This document shows, one piece after another, positions 1 to 8,007 of a stretch of DNA of 34,895 nt. The stretch covers positions 7,837-42,731 of the forward strand of contig DQIA01000086.1 in the NCBI GenBank assembly GCA_003525905.1, given 5' to 3'. The position numbers and the translations under genes are program-made. Positions within the stretch are counted from its first letter, which is position 1; each line of letters starts with the position of its first letter. The DNA is from Clostridiales bacterium. Lineage in GTDB: Bacteria > Bacillota > Clostridia > Oscillospirales > Oscillospiraceae. The notes beneath the pieces were generated by a model, which saw only the letters and a list, made by a program, of their open reading frames with translations, had not been told where the DNA came from and did no database searches.

Positions 1-92
1 AGCGCGAGGAAGTGCCCTTGGGGTGCAATCTCGGGCAGGCAGCTGCGATTTCGCCGATTGCTTTCCCACAATGCTGCCGGGTACTGCAAGTG

Positions 93-109
93 TACTATTT
101 ATAATAGTA
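93..109. repeat. short AT-rich inverted repeat
   Basis: Seven-base arms TACTATT and AATAGTA flank a 3-base centre. A TATAAT string (100-105) lies across it, but no good -35 box is found 16-18 bp upstream. It may be an operator or a promoter for a transcript not recognised here. It is weak evidence and is recorded as structure only. Confidence 0.3.
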
Positions 110-125
110 TGGTTTCATGCGGTGA

Positions 126-149
126 TCTGTGTTTCACGTGAAACACAGA
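126..149. promoter_or_regulatory. parS: parS-like centromere site (ParB/Spo0J binding)
   Basis: A perfect 24-bp palindrome is centred on the core GTTTCACGTGAAAC (131-144). The 16-mer at 130-145 matches the bacterial parS consensus very closely, including the central CACGTG. ParB (Spo0J) loads on parS and spreads to organise and segregate the origin region; parS sites cluster around oriC. The mnmE/rsmG/mnmG genes at the other end of this window also usually lie near the origin in Firmicutes, which fits. The site is intergenic, about 50 bp upstream of the proB promoter. The identification rests on the motif and its location only; parA and parB are not in the window. Confidence 0.85.
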
Positions 150-198
150 GGCTGTGAAGCGGTCTTTTGCGGCTGCTCATCAAAAAATCCGGCAGCGC

Positions 199-227
199 TT
201 GCAATTCCGGCCTCAGCGTGCTATGAT
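199..227 (+). promoter_or_regulatory. sigma-A-type promoter of the proBAC operon
   Basis: A -35 box TTGCAA (199-204) and a -10 box TATGAT (222-227) are separated by exactly 17 bp. Transcription would start near 234, giving a 5' leader of about 40 nt. That leader is too short for a T-box or another large riboswitch. Confidence 0.7.
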
Positions 228-274
228 ACGCAGGTGTTAACAAGCTAAAGCAAAAAAGTTAGGAGCCTTGAACC

Positions 275-1051
275 ATGCGAATCGTACTCAAGCTGGGGAC
301 GTCCACGCTCACGCACCCGACGGGGAATCTGAACATTCGCCGCGTGGAGGAGCTGTGCAAAGTCTGCAGCGATCTCAAAAATGCAGGACATGAGCTGGTG
401 CTGGTATCGTCCGGTGCCGTCGCCATGGGTGTCAGCAAGCTGTCGCTGGCCGAGCGGCCGAAGGATATTCCCGGCAAGCAGGCGGCTGCGGCCGTCGGCC
501 AGTGCGAGCTGATGTACATTTATGATAAGCTCTACTCGCAGTACCACCACGTCGTGGCGCAGCTGCTCATCACGGCGGACGACATCGAGACGCCGGAGCG
601 CGCGCAGAACTTCCAAAACACCCTCACACGGCTGCTGCAGCTTGGCACGCTGCCCATCATCAATGAAAACGACACCGTCGCCACGCAGGAGCTGGGCATT
701 GGCGACAACGACACGCTGGCCGCCATCGTAGCCCGGACGATCCGGGCCGACCTTCTCATCCTGTTTTCGGACATCGACGGTCTGTTCACGGCCGACCCGC
801 ACAGCGATCCCGCGGCGAAGCTCATCCCCGTTGTCGAGAGGCTCACGCCGGAGATCGAGCGGCTGGCCTGCGGCGCGGGCAGCAAATTCGGCACGGGCGG
901 CATGCAGACGAAGCTCCACGCCGCGCACATCGCTACGGAGGCCGGTGTGCCCATGGTCATTGCCAATGGCGCGCAGCCCGCTGCGCTCTACGATCTGATG
1001 GACGGCAAGCCCGTCGGTACAAAATTTCTGGCACGGGAGGAGAAGGCATAA
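275..1051 (+). CDS. proB: glutamate 5-kinase (short form without PUA domain)
   Basis: It catalyses ATP-dependent phosphorylation of L-glutamate to gamma-glutamyl phosphate, the first step of proline synthesis in the cytoplasm. The 258-residue protein is a complete amino-acid-kinase fold: the N-terminal nucleotide/substrate loop [18 protein letters not shown], the acidic INENDTVA segment, [12 protein letters not shown], and [12 protein letters not shown] near the C-terminus. It ends after the kinase domain, so the C-terminal PUA domain of the approximately 367-residue E. coli type is missing; short forms are known. The start has AGGAG (261-265) nine bases upstream. Its stop overlaps the proA start by one base (TAATG), indicating translational coupling. 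Feedback control by proline is expected from the family but cannot be read here. Confidence 0.95.
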   Translation: MRIVLKLGTSTLTHPTGNLNIRRVEELCKVCSDLKNAGHELVLVSSGAVAMGVSKLSLAERPKDIPGKQAAAAVGQCELMYIYDKLYSQYHHVVAQLLITADDIETPERAQNFQNTLTRLLQLGTLPIINENDTVATQELGIGDNDTLAAIVARTIRADLLILFSDIDGLFTADPHSDPAAKLIPVVERLTPEIERLACGAGSKFGTGGMQTKLHAAHIATEAGVPMVIANGAQPAALYDLMDGKPVGTKFLAREEKA

Positions 1052-2304
1052 TGGAATTCACCCCGACGGAGGTCACTCTGAAGCGCGCGAAGGCCGCGGC
1101 GGCCTGCCCGGCCCTGCGCGACACCGAGGCGAAAAACCGCGCCCTTGCCGCCATGGCGCAGGAGCTGCGCGCGGAGGCACCTGCCATTCTGGCGGAGAAC
1201 GCCGCCGATCTCGAGGCCTCGCGCGGCAAAGTCTCGGACGTTATGCTCGACCGCCTCGCGCTGAACGAGGCACGGCTCGAGGGCATGGCAGCCGGCATCG
1301 AGGCCGTTGCTGCCCTGCCGGACCCGGTCGGCCGGACACTGGACGAATTCGTCCGTCCGGACGGCCTTCGCATCTGCAAGCGCAGCGTGCCGATGGGCGT
1401 CATCGCCATCATCTATGAGAGCCGCCCGAACGTCACGTCGGACGCCGCCGCGCTCGCGCTGAAGTCCGGCAATGTCTGCGTGCTGCGATCCGGGCGCGAG
1501 GCCTACCGCTCCGCCGCTGCCATCACGGCAGCGCTGCGCCGTGGGCTGGAGCGGACCGGTCTGACGCCGGATCTCGTGAACCTTGTGGAGGACACGTCAC
1601 ACGCAGGGGCCGCCGCTCTCATGACAGCCACGGGCTATGTTGACCTGCTCATCCCGCGCGGCGGGGCGGGCCTCATCCGCGCATGCGTCGAGCACGCGAC
1701 CGTGCCGTGCATCCAGACCGGCACGGGCATCTGCCATGTCTATGTCGACGAGAGCGCCGATCTCGATATGGCGCTCAATATCATCGAAAATGCGAAAACG
1801 AGCCGCCCATCCGTCTGCAATGCGGCCGAGGTCCTGCTCGTCCACCGCGCCATCGCGCCGAGGTTCCTGCCCATGCTGCAAAAGCGCCTGTGCGGCCCCG
1901 GTGCAAAGCACCCCGTCCGCCTGCGCTGCGACGGAGAAGCGGCGGCCATCCTCGGCATCGCGCCGGACCCGGAGTTCGACACGGAATTTCTGGACTATGT
2001 GCTGGCCGTCGGCGTCGTAGACAACGTGGAGGGGGCCATCCGCCACATCGCGCAGCATTCCACGCACCACAGCGAGGCCATTGTCACGCAAAGTGAGGAA
2101 AGCGCCGCCCGCTTCACGGCGGGAGTGGACAGCGCGGCCGTCTATGTCAACGCCTCGACGCGCTTCACGGACGGCGGCGAATTCGGCCTCGGCTGCGAGA
2201 TGGGCATCTCAACGCAGAAGCTCCACGCGCGCGGGCCGATCGGCCTGAACGAACTGACGACCTATCAGTATGTTATCACCGGAAACGGTCAGATCAGGAG
2301 GTAA
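1051..2304 (+). CDS. proA: gamma-glutamyl phosphate reductase
   Basis: It performs the NADPH-dependent reduction of gamma-glutamyl phosphate to glutamate-5-semialdehyde, the second step of proline synthesis. The 417-residue length is standard for ProA. Recognisable family segments include [20 protein letters not shown], the glycine-rich [23 protein letters not shown], the [10 protein letters not shown] region with the Cys nucleophile area just before it (SVCNAAE), and the C-terminal [18 protein letters not shown]. The start codon overlaps the proB stop, with a GGGAGGAG ribosome site just inside the proB end. It should act on the unstable acyl phosphate handed over by ProB, which explains the tight coupling. 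No oddities were seen. Confidence 0.96.
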   Translation: MEFTPTEVTLKRAKAAAACPALRDTEAKNRALAAMAQELRAEAPAILAENAADLEASRGKVSDVMLDRLALNEARLEGMAAGIEAVAALPDPVGRTLDEFVRPDGLRICKRSVPMGVIAIIYESRPNVTSDAAALALKSGNVCVLRSGREAYRSAAAITAALRRGLERTGLTPDLVNLVEDTSHAGAAALMTATGYVDLLIPRGGAGLIRACVEHATVPCIQTGTGICHVYVDESADLDMALNIIENAKTSRPSVCNAAEVLLVHRAIAPRFLPMLQKRLCGPGAKHPVRLRCDGEAAAILGIAPDPEFDTEFLDYVLAVGVVDNVEGAIRHIAQHSTHHSEAIVTQSEESAARFTAGVDSAAVYVNASTRFTDGGEFGLGCEMGISTQKLHARGPIGLNELTTYQYVITGNGQIRR

Positions 2305-2308
2305 GCGC

Positions 2309-3109
2309 ATGAAGATCGGATTCATCGGGACCGGAAATATGGGCGGCGCGCTGGCGCGGGCCGCAGCGAAGGGCGGCCACACGCTGCTGCTTGCCAACCG
2401 AACCCCTGCCAAGGCAGCGGCGCTGGCAAAGGAGCTGGGTGGGACAGTCTGCCCGAATGCACAGGCCGCGGAAGCGGCCGAGCTGCTGTTCCTCGGCGTG
2501 AAGCCGCAGGGCCTGCCGGGGCTGGCAGGAGAGCTGGCTCCCGTGCTGCAAGCGCGGAAGGGGAATGCACCCGTCGTCGTCAGCATGGCGACGGCCGTGA
2601 CGCTCCGGGAGCTGGACGCCATGCTCGGCGGGGGACTGCCGCTCATCCGCATTATGCCGAACACGCCGGCCGCCGTCGGCGCGGGCACGATCCTCTATGC
2701 CGCGCAGAACGTGACGGACGCGCAGCTGGACGCCTTCCGCGCCGTTCTGGCGCAGGCCGGGCTGCTGCTGCCCCTGCCGGAGGAAAAGATCGACGCTGCA
2801 AGCGCCATCTCGGGCTGCGGACCTGCGTTCTGCTTCCAGTTTGCCGACGCGCTGGCCCTCGGCGGCGTGCGCGCGGGCCTGTCGTACCCGGACGCCTGCC
2901 GTCTGGCGGCGCAGACCATGCTCGGCGCGGCGGAGATGCTCCTGCAGAGTGGGGAAGCGCCGGACGTGCTGAAAATGCGCGTGTGCAGCCCGGCCGGAAC
3001 GACCATCGAGGGCGTTCTGGCGCTCGAGCAGGGCGGATTTTCCTACACCGTGCAGAACGCCGTCACGGCCGCCTACCGCCGAACGGTCGAAATGACGGGG
3101 AAGGGGTGA
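2309..3109 (+). CDS. proC: pyrroline-5-carboxylate reductase
   Basis: It reduces 1-pyrroline-5-carboxylate to L-proline with NAD(P)H, the last step of the pathway. The 266-residue protein begins with the Rossmann motif IGFIGTGNMGGALARA. It contains RIMPNTPAAVGAG and the C-terminal family signature region GCGPAFCFQFADAL to VCSPAGTTIEGVLALE. The ATG at 2309 was chosen over an upstream in-frame start (2270), which lies inside proA, because AGGAGG (2296-2301) sits 7 bases ahead of it. Only four bases separate it from the proA stop, so proBAC is one operon. Confidence 0.95.
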   Translation: MKIGFIGTGNMGGALARAAAKGGHTLLLANRTPAKAAALAKELGGTVCPNAQAAEAAELLFLGVKPQGLPGLAGELAPVLQARKGNAPVVVSMATAVTLRELDAMLGGGLPLIRIMPNTPAAVGAGTILYAAQNVTDAQLDAFRAVLAQAGLLLPLPEEKIDAASAISGCGPAFCFQFADALALGGVRAGLSYPDACRLAAQTMLGAAEMLLQSGEAPDVLKMRVCSPAGTTIEGVLALEQGGFSYTVQNAVTAAYRRTVEMTGKG

Positions 3110-3113
3110 TTCG

Positions 3114-3890
3114 ATGCAGCTCCTCCTGACCATCGTCGTCTGCCTGTTCGCAGGTGCGGGGGCCGGCCTCGGCACGGGCTTTGCCGGAATGAGTGCCGCT
3201 GCCGTCATCACCCCCATGCTCGTCACATTTCTGCATATCGAGCCGTACACGGCCGTCGGCATCGCACTGGCATCCGATGTGCTGGCAAGCGCCGTCTCGG
3301 CCTATACCTACGGCCGCAACAGGAATCTGGACATCCGCAACGGCCTCATCATGATGATCACGGTGCTGGCATTCACCGTTGTCGGAAGCCTTGTCTCGAG
3401 CCTCGTGCCATCCGTTGCAATGGGCAATTTCTCCGTGTTCATGACGCTGCTGCTCGGCATCAAGTTCATCGTCCGCCCGGTGATGACCACAAAGGAGGAC
3501 ATGCAGCAGATCCCGAAGCGCACGCGTATCATCAAGTCCATTGTCTGCGGCGCAATCGTCGGCTTTATCTGCGGCTTTATCGGTGCGGGCGGCGGCATGA
3601 TGATGCTCCTGCTGCTCACGGGCGTCATGGGCTATGAGCTCAAGACCGCCGTCGGCACGAGCGTGTTCATCATGACGTTCACGGCCCTGACCGGCTCCGT
3701 TTCGCACTTCGCCATCGGCGGCGCGCCGCAGTGGCTGCCGTTTTTCCTGTGCATCATCTTTACGTTCGGCTTTGCCCGGCTGGCTGCACGCATCGCCAAC
3801 CGTGCCAGCGCCAAAACACTCAACCGCGCCACGGGCGTTATTCTCGTCATTCTCGGCGTCGTGATCCTGGGCTTTTCGCTGCTGGAATAG
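3114..3890 (+). CDS. TSUP-family membrane transporter (TauE/SafE)
   Basis: A 258-residue hydrophobic protein with about seven or eight membrane segments, the pattern of the sulfite exporter TauE/SafE family. The N-terminal half has the glycine-rich stretch GAGAGLGTGFAGM, repeated in the second half as GFICGFIGAGGGMMMLL, the internal duplication typical of the family. Members move sulfite, sulfonates or other small organic anions across the cytoplasmic membrane; the substrate here is unknown. It starts four bases after proC and ends just before a strong terminator, so it is transcribed with the proline genes. A link to proline metabolism is not evident. Confidence 0.85.
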   Translation: MQLLLTIVVCLFAGAGAGLGTGFAGMSAAAVITPMLVTFLHIEPYTAVGIALASDVLASAVSAYTYGRNRNLDIRNGLIMMITVLAFTVVGSLVSSLVPSVAMGNFSVFMTLLLGIKFIVRPVMTTKEDMQQIPKRTRIIKSIVCGAIVGFICGFIGAGGGMMMLLLLTGVMGYELKTAVGTSVFIMTFTALTGSVSHFAIGGAPQWLPFFLCIIFTFGFARLAARIANRASAKTLNRATGVILVILGVVILGFSLLE

Positions 3891-3898
3891 TGGTTTAT

Positions 3899-3936
3899 AA
3901 AAATAACACCGCGATCCGATCGCGGTGTTATTTCCT
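3899..3936 (+). terminator. terminator of the proBAC-TSUP operon
   Basis: Arms AAATAACACCGCGATC (3901-3916) and GATCGCGGTGTTATTT (3918-3933) are perfectly complementary over 16 bp. The A/T-rich ends give it possible bidirectional function. It directly follows the last operon gene. Confidence 0.85.
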
Positions 3937-3994
3937 TATTACGATTTACGATATCGCGATCTCTGAACGGTTTTCCTCGAGGCAGAGGGCTGGC

Positions 3995-4244
3995 AGGTGA
4001 CCGAAGAGATTGCAAATGTCGGCATTGACGACACTGCCTCTTTCATTGACCGCAACAGTAACAGCCAAGGCGAGCACGGCTCGCATGGCCTGCCGCATGA
4101 GGCGGGCGGCGCATTCTTCGGCCGACGAACCATGAGCAGTGTGCTGTACAGCTCAAAATTCGGCACCATATCCGTCAGGCCGTCGCTGCAGATCAGGTAC
4201 CGGTCGCCCGAGGCGGGCGGCAAGCGCGTCCACTGTGCCCGCAC
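3995..4244 (-). pseudogene. broken PP2C-type protein phosphatase fragment
   Basis: On the minus strand the frame starting near 4244 reads GDRYLICSDGLTDMV, the hallmark motif of PP2C-family Ser/Thr phosphatases (metal-binding Asp in SDGLTD). After RRPKNAP the frame goes wrong. Around 4105-4115 the neighbouring frame continues sensibly as AARLMRQAMRA, the kind of helix that normally follows, which suggests a frameshift. Neither the N-terminal catalytic half nor the final DNxT metal motif is present. It is therefore a relic, not a working gene. Intact PP2C genes normally sit beside a PASTA kinase; none is here. Confidence 0.6.
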
Positions 4245-4463
4245 AGCGGTCTGTCAGCCCTGACCGTAGTGTGCGCCAAGCGCACGGCGAGGGCCATCCC
4301 GCTCGTGGCGCAGTTCGACGCGGCCTTTTCGCTGCTGCTGCTCATCCCGGTCGCGGGCGTTGTGCCCATGATCGTGTTCTGCAGCAAGCCGAGCGACAGC
4401 GATAACGCACGGGGCCCCGCCAGCTGGCATAAACGCGCCCGAGAGGGCAGCCGCAAATTCTAT
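4245..4463. other. intergenic debris without a recognisable gene
   Basis: Short overlapping open frames exist on both strands. One plus-strand frame encodes a hydrophobic stretch (AAFSLLLLIPVAGVVPMIVF), but there is no ribosome site and no recognisable domain. It is probably a decayed remainder continuous with the PP2C relic. Confidence 0.4.
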
Positions 4464-4505
4464 AAACCAAGCCTCCCGGAACGGTTGTCCCGGGAGGCTT
4501 GGTTT
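4464..4505 (-). terminator. terminator of the class II aldolase gene
   Basis: Arms AAACCAAGCCTCCCGG (4464-4479) and CCGGGAGGCTTGGTTT (4490-4505) pair over 16 bp around a 10-nt loop. The hairpin lies about 30 bases past the aldolase stop codon. The stem is flanked by T/A-rich ends, so it may also stop transcription from the other side. Confidence 0.8.
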
Positions 4506-4537
4506 CTGTATCGGTTTTCCGGCAAGGGTCGGCACAC

Positions 4538-5359
4538 TCAGCTGGAATGGCGGAGCAGGCGGATTACATCCTCAGGAAGCGTTGCGATCAGGTGGCAGAT
4601 CAGCTCGGAAAGCGCAGCGGGTGTCAGATTGCAAAGGCCGCATTCGCAGGGACGCGGCTCTCCGGCCTCTGCATGGCGGCACACCGGCCGCCCGCCCGAC
4701 TGGATGCCGAGCCGTGTGCGCGTATCGACAAGGCGGTCCACCTGTTCACACGTCAGTTCGTTTGCCTGGCCGATGATATGGCCGGTATACATGGAAACCG
4801 TTGCGTAATATTCCAGTGACTCCATGCGCATATAAGCCTGCTCAGGATCTTTTCCCCACGTCAGCGCGCCATGGTTGGCAAGCAGGACGCCGTTGTGACT
4901 CCTGCAATAGGGCGCGATGGAATCGGGGACCTCCTGTGTGCCGGGGGTTGCATAGTTGGCGACAGGAACGACACCGAGCTGCACCACCGCTTCCGGCAGG
5001 ATGGCGCGGGAAAGCGAGATGCCGGCAATGGCGAAGGAGGTCGCAACAGGCGGATGCGCATGGACAACGCTCTTCACCTGCGGATTTTCCCGGTAGACGC
5101 GCAGGTGCATACGAATCTCGCTGGAGGGCTTCCGCTCACCGCTAAGCAGGTTGCCGTTCAGATCGACCTTCACGAGCATTTCCTCGGTCATAAATCCCTT
5201 GGAAACGCCGGTCGGGGTCGTCCACAGCTCCGTTTCGCTTACGCGGCAGCTGATGTTGCCGTCATTGGAAGCGACAAAGCCCTTTTCGTACATCCGCCGT
5301 CCAACTTCGAGAATTTGATGTTTTGCTTCATAATCGTTCAGATATTCCGCATGGCTCAT
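4538..5359 (-). CDS. class II aldolase, L-fuculose-1-phosphate aldolase-like
   Basis: Zinc-dependent aldolases of this family cleave sugar phosphates (for example fuculose-1-phosphate) to dihydroxyacetone phosphate and an aldehyde; related members are ribulose-5-phosphate epimerases. In the 273-residue protein the glycine loop SNDGNIS (31-37), catalytic Glu81 in SSE, zinc ligands His100 and His102 (VVHAHPP) and His163 (ANHG) are all present. The start at 5359 has GGAAAGGA upstream; an ATG six codons earlier lacks such a site. Family members are about 215 residues, so roughly 60 C-terminal residues are extra. They contain four cysteines (227, 238, 240, 243) in a CX10CXCX2C pattern that could bind a metal. 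It is transcribed away from the GntR regulator, separated by a transposase relic; functional linkage to the large catabolic locus is possible but unproven. Substrate unknown. Confidence 0.85.
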   Translation of the reverse strand: MSHAEYLNDYEAKHQILEVGRRMYEKGFVASNDGNISCRVSETELWTTPTGVSKGFMTEEMLVKVDLNGNLLSGERKPSSEIRMHLRVYRENPQVKSVVHAHPPVATSFAIAGISLSRAILPEAVVQLGVVPVANYATPGTQEVPDSIAPYCRSHNGVLLANHGALTWGKDPEQAYMRMESLEYYATVSMYTGHIIGQANELTCEQVDRLVDTRTRLGIQSGGRPVCRHAEAGEPRPCECGLCNLTPAALSELICHLIATLPEDVIRLLRHSS

Positions 5360-5574
5360 GAGACTGGTCCTTTCCATGAATAGTATAATGATGCTGTGGC
5401 TGATCGAATCAGGACTCTTTCAATAAAATACCACACGAACCAACATAAGTCAACAAAATATCAAATTTTTTCACAGAAATCCGAGCAAAACGGCAGCGAG
5501 ACTGATTGTTCTTTCCTCGGAAATATTATCCTGTTAAAAATGATTCATTTGGAATATCGTCTTTTTCACGCAAT

Positions 5575-6027
5575 TTATAGGCAGATAATGCAGTCGAAGT
5601 GCTCGTCATACACATATTTCCACCATTCGTGGCCGTTCTTCATGGTCATGGGACGTTTATAGGCTGTGGACAAAGCTCTGTTATCGCCAAAAACTTTCTT
5701 GCAGATATGGGGCGTCTTATACGCGCTGTCGGCTACAAAGGTACGGACGTTCGGGAACTGCTCGACCACATGGTCGTATTCATCGTCAAACGTTACACTG
5801 TCATGGACGTTGCCGGGGGTAACCTCTACTGCAAGAACGACACCGTGGACATCGCAGGCGGTATGCGCTTCATAGGCCAGCTGCTTCTTGTGCTCACCCT
5901 TGACAAACAGGCCGCAGTCCGGGTCAGTAGTGCTGACGGTGATGGTTTTCTTCTTTGCATCCTTTTTGCGCTTTTTCAGTTTTTCCCTGGAAGAATTGTC
6001 GTGCTTCTTTTTAGGGCAGCACCGCAT
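5575..6027 (-). pseudogene. IS1182-type transposase fragment
   Basis: The open frame carries the middle of a DDE transposase of the IS1182 type. It has STTDPDCGLFVKGEHKKQ, then AYEAHTACDVHGVVLAVEV, TPGNVHDSVTFDDEYDHV, and the second acidic region FVADSAYKTPHICKKVF followed by YKRPMT. Both ends are missing: it stops abruptly after DEHFDCIIC, where the family continues with a cysteine-rich region, and the N-terminal helix-turn-helix half is absent. No terminal inverted repeats could be paired. It marks the left side of the large catabolic locus, immediately after the regulator stop codon. Confidence 0.85.
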
Positions 6028-6049
6028 AATGCAATTGTGCGGTGTTGCC
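6015..6049. repeat. inverted repeat at the end of the regulator gene
   Basis: Arms GGCAGCACCGCA (6015-6026) and TGCGGTGTTGCC (6038-6049) pair over 12 bp with one G-T pair. It lies directly behind the GntR gene stop on the minus strand and at the junction with the transposase relic. It could be the regulator's terminator, although no T-run follows, or a scar or tip of the inserted element. Confidence 0.5.
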
Positions 6050-6808
6050 TTAAATCTCGGGCGAATAACGGATACGCTCCGTCACATACAGGAAAGTATA
6101 ATACTCGACCGGAATTTTCGTATCCTGCCATACGCCCGTTTTCAGGTCGGTCACCTGAAGCAGCGGAAAGCGGTTTGGCGTGCCAAGTAGGCGGGAAGTC
6201 GTCTCGTCCGAGACCACAGCACGCAGCTCGCGGTTGGAGCAGTGGATTTCCAGGTCATACTTTTCTTTCAGCAGCGTGATGATCGACTGATTCTGCAGAT
6301 TGAAGCTCTCGATTCCAGGAAGCACGGAGGCGTTGAAGTAGCTGCGGCCATAAATGACCGGTGTGCCGTTTGCATAATACACACGCCGGTATTCCAGAAC
6401 CGAGTCGCCCTCATGCAGCCCAAGGCGCTGCGCAATATCGGCGGTAGCCGGGACGATTCCCTCAAAGAGGATTTTCTTCGTGGGCGTCATGTTCTGCGAG
6501 CGGATGAGCGTGGAACAGCTTGTGATGACAGAGAAATTCTGCTTCTGCGGCGTACGCTCCTTGACGAAAGTGCCCTTGCCCTGAATTTTATAGATATAAC
6601 CCTCGCGTGTCAATTCCTCAAGGGCCTTGCGGACGGTCAGACGGCTGCACCCATACAGGTCACACATTTCTTTTTCCGTTGACAGCTTTGCGCCGACCTC
6701 CAGCTCGCCGGATTTGATGCGGTTGGTGAGCGCAATTTTGATATACACATATTTCGGGATGTTCTGCACCAGCGCAGAGATCTGTTCTTCAGAAAACATA
6801 TGGTTCAT
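6050..6808 (-). CDS. GntR/HutC-family transcriptional regulator with UTRA domain
   Basis: A 252-residue one-component regulator. Residues about 20-90 form the winged helix of GntR proteins: IKSGELEVGAKLSTEKEMC followed by LYGCSRLTVRKALEELTREG and the wing IYKIQGKGTFV. The rest is a UTRA ligand-binding domain of the HutC type, with LHEGDSVLEYRRVYYANGTP and a C-terminal PVEYYTFLYV strand. Such proteins bind small metabolites, often phosphorylated sugars, and release DNA when the ligand is present. It is divergent from the catabolic genes starting at 7259 and is their most likely controller. Its start has GAGGGA a few bases upstream. Its promoter overlaps a dyad (6892-6914), suggesting self-control. 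Confidence 0.92.
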   Translation of the reverse strand: MNHMFSEEQISALVQNIPKYVYIKIALTNRIKSGELEVGAKLSTEKEMCDLYGCSRLTVRKALEELTREGYIYKIQGKGTFVKERTPQKQNFSVITSCSTLIRSQNMTPTKKILFEGIVPATADIAQRLGLHEGDSVLEYRRVYYANGTPVIYGRSYFNASVLPGIESFNLQNQSIITLLKEKYDLEIHCSNRELRAVVSDETTSRLLGTPNRFPLLQVTDLKTGVWQDTKIPVEYYTFLYVTERIRYSPEI

Positions 6809-6885
6809 TTTTTGTCCCTCAACCTTTGCCTCTCAACGTTCTTGGTGCTTGGGATAGTGTGGGTGATCTATTGTTCATAATATCT

Positions 6886-6914
6886 ATTTTATTGACCAGA
6901 GGTCTAGAAGTCAA
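6886..6914 (-). promoter_or_regulatory. promoter of the GntR gene with embedded operator dyad
   Basis: On the minus strand TTGACT (6909-6914) and TAAAAT (6886-6891) are spaced by exactly 17 bp. The spacer is occupied by a dyad: TTGAC and GTCAA arms (6892-6896, 6910-6914) around a TCTAGACC-type core. HutC/NagR-type GntR regulators recognise palindromes containing related GGTCTAGACC-like cores. This is therefore a plausible self-regulatory operator. Operator identity is inference; promoter spacing is seen directly. Confidence 0.55.
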
Positions 6915-7059
6915 CACTTTTTCAGAAAAAAAGCGGAAAAATTGACAGGAAAAACGCGGTGCGCTGCCGGCGGCCCCTACAATGCAGCTTGCGCGGCGAA
7001 CTAGGAAAATATATGACATGTTGGCGGCTTTTTGATACTTCCTTGTAGGGAAAACGGAA

Positions 7060-7097
7060 AATTTGTCTTGTTGAAATTGCGCAAAAAACGACAAATT
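7060..7097. promoter_or_regulatory. inverted repeat upstream of the catabolic promoter
   Basis: Arms AATTTGTC (7060-7067) and GACAAATT (7090-7097) are perfect inverted copies with a 22-bp spacer. They end 19 bp before the -35 box of the plus-strand promoter, a usual place for an activator or repressor site. It does not resemble the dyad in the gntR promoter. Confidence 0.4.
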
Positions 7098-7116
7098 ATT
7101 TTGTGAATTCAGATAA

Positions 7117-7144
7117 TTGCAATGCGCAGAGAGTATGATATAAT
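7117..7144 (+). promoter_or_regulatory. promoter of the TrpA-like/adh gene run
   Basis: A -35 box TTGCAA (7117-7122) and a perfect -10 box TATAAT (7139-7144) are spaced by 16 bp. The leader to the first gene is about 110 nt and contains no recognisable riboswitch. Confidence 0.7.
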
Positions 7145-7258
7145 GAAAATACCGGGCGGGGTGCCTGTTTTTTCAGGAAACCTATTATTATGTTGTCATT
7201 ACATCTACATCATTGAACAATTTCGCACCGGAAAGACTACCGGATTTGGAGGAAAAGA

Positions 7259-7993
7259 ATGGGAAAGTTCCATTTGGTCTACTACATCAGCATGGGCACG
7301 CCGAGCATCGAAGCTTCACTGCAAATGGCGGAGACCTATCTCGCACACGGTGTGAGCGCCTTGCAGTTCGATCTGCCGTCGCGCAATCCCTACCGTGAAA
7401 CGCTCTTCATCCGCAAGCGTATGGCAAAGGCGTGGGAGACCTACGGCGGCTATGAGCCGTTTCTGACGGCGTTGACGGAATTCCGGCGCAAGCATCCGGA
7501 TTTCGAGATGCAGATGGTGTCCTATGAGGACGTGATTCTGACCATCGGCACGGCACGGTACATCGAGTTTTGCAAGCAGAACAACATTAAAACATGCCGC
7601 ATTTCCGGCGACGGCGTGATCGAACTGGCAAGAATTGACATGAACGCGGCCGGTATCGACACGCTGACCTTCATCGACTACAACCTGCCGGAGAAGGACG
7701 TGGAATTTGCCGTGCAGACCGGACGAGCTGTGATGCTGCGCAATGTGCGCGACGGCATGGAGCCGCGCGACGGCATGATAAGCTGGGATCGGCGTATTCG
7801 TTATCTGCGTAAGCGCGGCGTGAACGCACCGATCTACGCAACGGCGGGCATTACCTGCGGCGCAAGCCTTTTGGAGGCAAAACAGGCTGGCGCTTCGGGC
7901 GCGTTTGTCGGAAGTTGCCTGATGAATCTTTGGGACGACGAGCCTGCGATGCTGGCGCTGCTGGCAGACCTTGAGCAGGCTGCAAATTCTTGA
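7259..7993 (+). CDS. TrpA-like TIM-barrel protein with altered catalytic residues
   Basis: A 244-residue protein with the fold and length of the tryptophan synthase alpha chain. YYISMGTPSIEASLQMAE matches the first strand and helix, PSRNPYRE matches the active-site loop, and AGITCGASLLEAKQAGASG with AFVGSCLM matches the two phosphate-binding segments near the end. TrpA splits indole-glycerol phosphate using a Glu and an Asp eleven residues apart. Here these positions are Gln36 and Glu47, so normal TrpA chemistry is doubtful. No trpB or other trp gene is nearby. GGAGG (7248-7252) precedes the ATG. It is the first gene of the run, next to a paralogue with intact catalytic residues. It may be a partner subunit, a pseudoenzyme or an enzyme with different chemistry. 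Confidence 0.75.
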   Translation: MGKFHLVYYISMGTPSIEASLQMAETYLAHGVSALQFDLPSRNPYRETLFIRKRMAKAWETYGGYEPFLTALTEFRRKHPDFEMQMVSYEDVILTIGTARYIEFCKQNNIKTCRISGDGVIELARIDMNAAGIDTLTFIDYNLPEKDVEFAVQTGRAVMLRNVRDGMEPRDGMISWDRRIRYLRKRGVNAPIYATAGITCGASLLEAKQAGASGAFVGSCLMNLWDDEPAMLALLADLEQAANS

Positions 7994-8007
7994 AAGGAAG
8001 TATGAGC

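Noticed and set aside
1..274. Possible T-box or riboswitch for proline genes
   Set aside because: The predicted transcript starts near 234, leaving only about 40 nt of leader, and no T-box sequence or specifier stem was seen.
4269..4808. 179-residue plus-strand open frame
   Set aside because: It overlaps the aldolase gene and its terminator, has no ribosome site, and shows no domain beyond one hydrophobic stretch.
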